A DNA stretch of 64,000 bases from Allacma fusca (Eukaryota; Arthropoda; Collembola; Symphypleona; Sminthuridae), in NCBI GenBank assembly GCA_947179485.1, contig OX359246.1, positions 34,823,632 to 34,887,631 on the forward strand, written 5' to 3'. Numbering within the stretch: position 1 is the stretch's first letter; the number at the start of each line of letters is the position of its first letter. A program made the position numbers and the translations under genes. A model generated the notes under the pieces. The model was not told the origin of the DNA and made no database searches. It saw only the letters and a list, made by a program, of their open reading frames with translations. Below, piece by piece: positions 63,224 to 64,000 of this stretch.

Positions 63224-63725
63224 TTATTTGATATTACCTTTTGTGGCTTCAAATTAATTGTGTTATACATTGTGCAGAGATATATTTTTGTTATACCATT
63301 TGTACAATATTTTTATACAAGAAGGAAAGTTTTGGGGCAATGAATAAAATGCCACTTGTAAACAAATTACTTTATGCACGTACAACTTTACCAGTTGAAT
63401 ATTTTGATTATGGCTTTTGTGCCTTTCCTCGTCGATACCATCAAGTGACATAATGCCTGATGCCCTAGTCAGTGAAATACATATGTAAAACAGATGTCTG
63501 CAGCCCTGAAAGTTGAAAGAAAAAAGCGATTGCTTATTATTCTAACTTTTCTCGTTTCTTGGAATTGATCATGTAGTTTTGTTTTTGAAGCTTGACGAAG
63601 CAAATCATTAATACTTAAACTTGTTGTTTAAGATGACTATTTACCATAAACTATCCATAAACTTAAAATCCCCCACACGAAATTCCCCTTGGTGAGATTG
63701 ACATCGTTGTACTCTCAATTTGCCT
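63224..63725. other. 3' UTR and intergenic, no gene seen
   Basis: AATAAA at about 63341. Otherwise AT-rich without supported features. Confidence 0.45.
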
Positions 63726-64000
63726 TCATAAAGCTTTCATCGGAATCAGCTGTGAGGCCACCAAAATATCCTTCTTCAACTCAATCATTTTACAACCAAA
63801 CACAAAAGCCCTATGGAAGATGAGAACATAAATGAGTACAGTCTCCACCCCGAAAATTGTAAAAACAGTGGAATCCAGAAGGAAAATATGGCGTAAAGCA
63901 ACGGCTGGATACACACATGTAATTGCACCGCAAATATAGACATTTTTCAGGAAAAACGGAACTACTTGAGAGTATAGCTTGTTGAAATACAGGAGGAGGA
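63726..64000 (-). CDS. Partial membrane-receptor-like gene, running off the window edge
   Basis: A minus-strand open frame from the window edge encodes LYFNKLYSQVVPFFL, VYICGAITCVYPAVALR, then a long hydrophobic STVFTIFGVETVLIYVLIF and ending CKMIELKKDILVASQLIP. At least two transmembrane helices are evident. It is homologous to the decayed copy at 57481-57790. An insect-type chemoreceptor is possible but no diagnostic motif is seen. A stop occurs at 63726, though splicing near GATGAAAG could continue it. Confidence 0.5.
   Translation of the reverse strand, partial: LLLYFNKLYSQVVPFFLKNVYICGAITCVYPAVALRHIFLLDSTVFTIFGVETVLIYVLIFHRAFVFGCKMIELKKDILVASQLIPMKAL

Noticed and set aside
1-64000. Genuine tRNA or rRNA genes
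   Set aside because: No complete cloverleaf with proper A and B boxes and no rRNA-like conserved stretch was seen on either strand.

Overview
The window looks like an arthropod nuclear genome: AT-rich DNA, short GT-AG introns (about 50-170 bp), many MITE-like repeats, secreted low-complexity proteins of cuticle or silk type, and a Gypsy element primed by a tRNA-Arg-like site. A hexapod such as a springtail would fit, but I cannot fix the species from sequence alone.

Layout. 1-1733 holds the 3' exons of a STAR-family KH RNA-binding protein (Sam68/KHDRBS-like). 3408-7539 (-) is a complete nine-exon lariat debranching enzyme (DBR1). 7.5-12.4 kb is repeat-rich and apparently gene-free. 12565-13256 encodes a secreted Gly/Ser/Tyr-repeat protein. 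13.9-15.6 kb (-) is a probable multi-pass chemoreceptor gene. 15.7-20.9 kb is mostly repeats, including foldback copies, a 40-bp satellite and an 80-bp duplication.

The centre (about 21-47.3 kb, all genes on the minus strand) is a Maverick/Polinton, a virus-like DNA transposon. It carries a protein-primed-type family B DNA polymerase, an FtsK/HerA-type packaging ATPase, a retroviral-type integrase, an adenain-like cysteine protease, a jelly-roll-type major capsid protein, a basic core-like protein, several element-specific proteins and a Pif1-like helicase. The polymerase gene is cut in two by a 9755-bp Gypsy LTR retrotransposon (37191-46945) with apparently identical 1226-bp LTRs and a 4-bp target duplication, so that insertion is young. 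The Polinton has tightly packed ORFs with 1-8 nt stop/start overlaps. It also has spliceosomal introns in the polymerase and capsid genes and a 1-nt frameshift in the capsid gene. The Gypsy element has gag, a -1-frame pro-pol behind a GGGAAAC slippery heptamer, and an unrecognised third ORF that overlaps the pol stop codon.

To the right, 47917-49292 (+) is an unrecognised five-exon gene with a Lys/Asp-rich coiled coil. A hAT-like MITE follows at 49836-50660. 51069-54025 (-) is a ten-exon gene with three RRM-like domains and a His/Ala/Pro repeat tail. At 55.6-63.2 kb lie three tandem paralogues encoding secreted Ser-Ala-Pro-Tyr repeat proteins with shared promoter modules. Remnants of a membrane-receptor family lie between and beyond them, and there is a GGTTTAAACC satellite array at 61.8-62.0 kb.

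Exon boundaries were read by eye from GT/AG sites and reading-frame phase. No database search was possible, so family assignments rest on recognised motifs.
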